Origin: JAJRRL01 sp047404195 | Lineage (GTDB): Bacteria; Pseudomonadota; Gammaproteobacteria; JAJRRL01 | Direction: 5' to 3' | Assembly (NCBI GenBank): GCA_047404195.1 | Contig: JBDOIU010000026.1 | Span: forward strand, 1 to 7,542 | DNA length: 7,542 bases | Part shown: positions 5,251 to 7,542 of the stretch, piece after piece | Layout of the letters: each line of letters opens with the position of its first letter | Position numbering within the stretch: the first letter of the stretch is position 1 | The notes under the pieces: model-generated | The model's input: only the letters and a program-made list of their open reading frames with translations | The model's database searches: none | What the model was told of the DNA's origin: nothing | Program-made: the position numbers and the translations under genes

Positions 5251-5977
5251 TCTTTAAACCTTGAATATCGCTGAGTGGAACCATTTGTTCACCAGCGTCA
5301 TTTCGCTGTTGCTTTTTAGGGGCTTGCATCGCATAAAAAAATGCAATTTCAAATGGCACCGCCTTATGTTGAACATCGGATGATAGCCAGTCCGTCACGC
5401 AGAAATCAGAGAATGCATTATCACGTGCAAACTGGTTGAGCAAGCTGTCAAAAGCATAGTAATGAAAATCCGCTTTGAAGTCCTCAGCATGCTGATAATG
5501 CATAGAGAACACCTGTCGATCGCATACGACATCTCGAAAGCCGGATTGATTAATGGCATCTGCTATATCGTGCATATCACAAAACGGCTGCAATGATGGG
5601 CCGCCCTGCTCCTGGATATGCCGAGTAAGATGAGACAATGTATCCAATGCATAATAGGATAAGAACAATTGCCCAGATGGCTGCAACACTTGCTGCATGC
5701 GCTGCAAGAGGTCCGGCAATAACTCTGTTGTTGGCAAACACAGGGATGCGATGATACAAGACTGCTCTGAAATATCTTGCGTCATGAAATCACTGTAACT
5801 GACATGCTGTACATGCACCTCACCTTCTGAATCAGACAGATGTTTTGGGCTAGTACCCGCTGTTATGAGCAACGGTTTATCTGGCAGCTCAGTGAGACAA
5901 CGATAACGAAAAAGCAAGGCTTGCAGTGACAAACGCCACAGCCAATCCCTCTCACCGACCACAGTGTTAGTCAACAA
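5240..5977 (-). CDS. BioC-related methyltransferase-like protein with degenerate SAM motif
   Basis: The 245-aa product resembles BioC, the SAM-dependent malonyl-ACP O-methyltransferase that starts biotin synthesis, mainly in its second half: VLQPSGQLFLSYYALDTL (97-114; family pattern VL-PGG-L-FST-GPDTL), FCDMHDIADAINQSGF (132-147; family F-DMHD-GDAL--AGF) and a final VPFEIAFFYA (207-216). Where BioC has the SAM-binding DLGCGTG, this protein has LLITAGTSP (36-44), and the stretch from there to the fourth strand is about 20 residues shorter. It may be a non-catalytic paralogue, a divergent enzyme or a decaying gene. The frame is open throughout. The start is TTG at 5975-5977, with AAGGG (5983-5987) 5 nt upstream, overlapping the 3' end of ybiT by 11 bp; GTG at 5962 is an alternative. 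Family placement is fairly sure; function is not. Confidence 0.72.
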   Translation of the reverse strand: MLTNTVVGERDWLWRLSLQALLFRYRCLTELPDKPLLITAGTSPKHLSDSEGEVHVQHVSYSDFMTQDISEQSCIIASLCLPTTELLPDLLQRMQQVLQPSGQLFLSYYALDTLSHLTRHIQEQGGPSLQPFCDMHDIADAINQSGFRDVVCDRQVFSMHYQHAEDFKADFHYYAFDSLLNQFARDNAFSDFCVTDWLSSDVQHKAVPFEIAFFYAMQAPKKQQRNDAGEQMVPLSDIQGLKKQH

Positions 5978-7542
5978 TCACACCCTTACTTGAAAGATAG
6001 CTATCATACCCACCCAGATAAAATTCAATGTCTTTTGCTGAGCGAATATCCAGTATCTGTGTGGCAACTGAGGAAACCAACTGGCGATCATGACTGACTA
6101 AAACAATAGTACCATCATAGTTTTCCAGAGCCATATTTAAAGACTCGATGGACTCCATATCTAAGTGGTTGGTTGGATCATCTAACACTAATACATTCGG
6201 CTTCATCATCACAAACTTACCGATCAGTAGACGAACCTTTTCACCCCCAGATAACACTTTGACTGGTTTTTTAATGGCATCACCGGAAAACAACATGCGG
6301 CCCAACGCACCACGGATGCTGGTCTCATCGTCCTCTTCGCTTGCCCATTGCTGCATCCAATCAAAGACAGTCATATCATTTGCAAATTCACTGCCATGAT
6401 CCTGAGCCAAATAACCCAGCATCGCATTTTCAGCCCACTTTACTGTACCTTGCTGTGGTTGAATCACTGACATGATCGCTTTGATAAGTGTACTTTTACC
6501 GATACCACTATCACCGATAATAGCCAGTTTCTGCCCTGCTTCCAAGCGCAACGTGAATGGCTCAATCACAGCCGGCTCACCCTCATAGGACAATGCAATA
6601 TCTTCAATGGTCAGCGCCACACGGTGTAATTTTTTCTCCTGCATCATTTTCATGTACGGATACTTACGACTAGAAGGTTTAATCTCATCTAGCTGAATTT
6701 TATCAATCTGCTTCAGACGAGATGTGGCCTGACGTGATTTAGATGCATTCGCTGAAAAGCGACGCACAAAGGCTTGTAGTTCAGCTACTTTGGCTTTCTT
6801 ACGTGCTTGATCTGCCTGCTGCTTCTCACGCGCACGTGTCGCCATCAGCATATACTCATCATACGCACCTGGGAAAAGCTGTATGTTGCCGTAATCTAAA
6901 TCTGCTGTGTGCGTACAAACAGCATTCAAAAAATGTCTATCGTGCGAAACGATAATCATTGTGCAATCACGCTCAATCAAGGCTTTCTCCAACCAGCGTA
7001 TGGTATTGATATCCAAGTTGTTGGTTGGCTCGTCGAGTAACATCACATCAGGATCACAAAATAGAACCTGTGTCAGCAATACACGCAGCTTCAATGCTGG
7101 TGGTATATCACCCATCTTCGTATCGTGTAAGGCCATTTCAATACCAACGCCTGTTAACAGCTCTGCCGCTCTTGCTTCAGCGGTATAGCCATCAAACTCG
7201 GCGAACTGCATTTCCAGCTCAGCAGCACGCATACCTTGCTCTTCTGACATCTCAGGCAGCGCATACAAGGCATCACGCTCTGTTTGTACAGCCCAGAGGT
7301 CCTTGTGCCCCATAATCGTTGCTTCTAGTACAGTGTAATCATCAAAAGCGTATTGGTCTTGATTCAATGACGCCATACGGCAATGCTTGGGCAATGAGAT
7401 TTGGCCGGCAGACGCCTCCACCAAACCGGACAATATTTTTACAAATGTGGATTTTCCGCAACCATTGGCACCAATCAAGCCATAATGGCCACCCTGCTCG
7501 AACTTAACAGAAACGTTCTCAAATAGCGTTTTATCGCCGAAT
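5967..7542 (-). CDS. ybiT: ABC-F family ATPase YbiT (N-terminus outside window)
   Basis: ABC-F proteins are soluble twin-ATPase translation factors that bind the ribosomal E site. The 524 visible residues follow E. coli YbiT (530 aa) closely, lacking only about ten N-terminal residues. In fragment numbering: Walker A GANGCGKST at 24-32; first signature region DIPPALK at 145-151; Walker B LLDEPTNNLD near 168-177; a coiled interdomain linker at about 230-300 with RRFSANASKSRQATSR; second Walker A GDSGIGKST at 343-351; canonical LSGGEK at 430-435; and second Walker B VLDDPTNHLD, where D455 replaces the catalytic glutamate. H-switches IVSHDRHF and LVSHDR are present. The first signature lacks its glycine. 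The residue at 7478 is an internal leucine (TTG), not a start. It is first in the minus-strand run. Confidence 0.95.
   Translation of the reverse strand, partial: FGDKTLFENVSVKFEQGGHYGLIGANGCGKSTFVKILSGLVEASAGQISLPKHCRMASLNQDQYAFDDYTVLEATIMGHKDLWAVQTERDALYALPEMSEEQGMRAAELEMQFAEFDGYTAEARAAELLTGVGIEMALHDTKMGDIPPALKLRVLLTQVLFCDPDVMLLDEPTNNLDINTIRWLEKALIERDCTMIIVSHDRHFLNAVCTHTADLDYGNIQLFPGAYDEYMLMATRAREKQQADQARKKAKVAELQAFVRRFSANASKSRQATSRLKQIDKIQLDEIKPSSRKYPYMKMMQEKKLHRVALTIEDIALSYEGEPAVIEPFTLRLEAGQKLAIIGDSGIGKSTLIKAIMSVIQPQQGTVKWAENAMLGYLAQDHGSEFANDMTVFDWMQQWASEEDDETSIRGALGRMLFSGDAIKKPVKVLSGGEKVRLLIGKFVMMKPNVLVLDDPTNHLDMESIESLNMALENYDGTIVLVSHDRQLVSSVATQILDIRSAKDIEFYLGGYDSYLSSKGVIVD

Noticed and set aside
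1..7542. CRISPR array, transposase, integrase, toxin-antitoxin or defence operon
   Set aside because: No regularly spaced repeats, no such protein families among the credible genes; the RatA toxin description rests on E. coli work and no antitoxin is needed to explain the pair.

Overview
The window looks like a chromosomal piece of a gammaproteobacterium. The left half carries the class's conserved cluster fur <-> bamE, rnfH, ratA <-> smpB, ssrA (the fur/omlA-type arrangement known from pseudomonads; E. coli keeps smpB-ratA-rnfH-bamE together). On the minus strand at the right are a YbiT-type ABC-F ATPase and an enterobacterial-type aspartate-semialdehyde dehydrogenase. An ankyrin-repeat gene of lower GC sits beside the tmRNA gene. 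That, together with the mid-range base composition, would suit a host-associated or intracellular gammaproteobacterium (Legionellales-like), but the lineage is inference.

Region 1 (1-2581): fur (its 3' part is outside the window) and bamE diverge from a shared 177-bp spacer with a good sigma70-type promoter for each. bamE converges on rnfH with one base between stop codons. rnfH follows ratA by 4 bp in a two-gene unit. ratA diverges from smpB. smpB is followed after 54 bp by ssrA (tmRNA), which has its own promoter. SmpB and tmRNA are partners in trans-translation.

Region 2 (2582-2931): 350 bp without a credible gene. It holds the ssrA terminator, a second copy of the ssrA 3' part plus terminator 192 bp downstream, a GC-rich palindrome-rich stretch between them, and three 14-bp tandem units. 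ssrA 3' ends are a classical integration target, so this, with the ankyrin gene next to it, looks like an accessory insertion zone.

Region 3 (2932-7542, all minus strand): order of transcription is ybiT (5' end missing by about 10 codons), a BioC-related methyltransferase-like gene with an eroded SAM-binding motif, asd, and the ankyrin-repeat gene. The first pair overlaps by 11 bp, the next gap is 29 bp, and the ankyrin start is 5 or 86 bp after asd. They may be co-transcribed and would end at the bidirectional terminators of region 2.

No CRISPR array, transposase, integrase or recognisable defence system is visible. The most unusual points are the duplicated ssrA 3' end, the degenerate BioC-like protein, the paired active-site changes in YbiT, the ankyrin protein with a cysteine-rich tail, and the unusual tmRNA tag.
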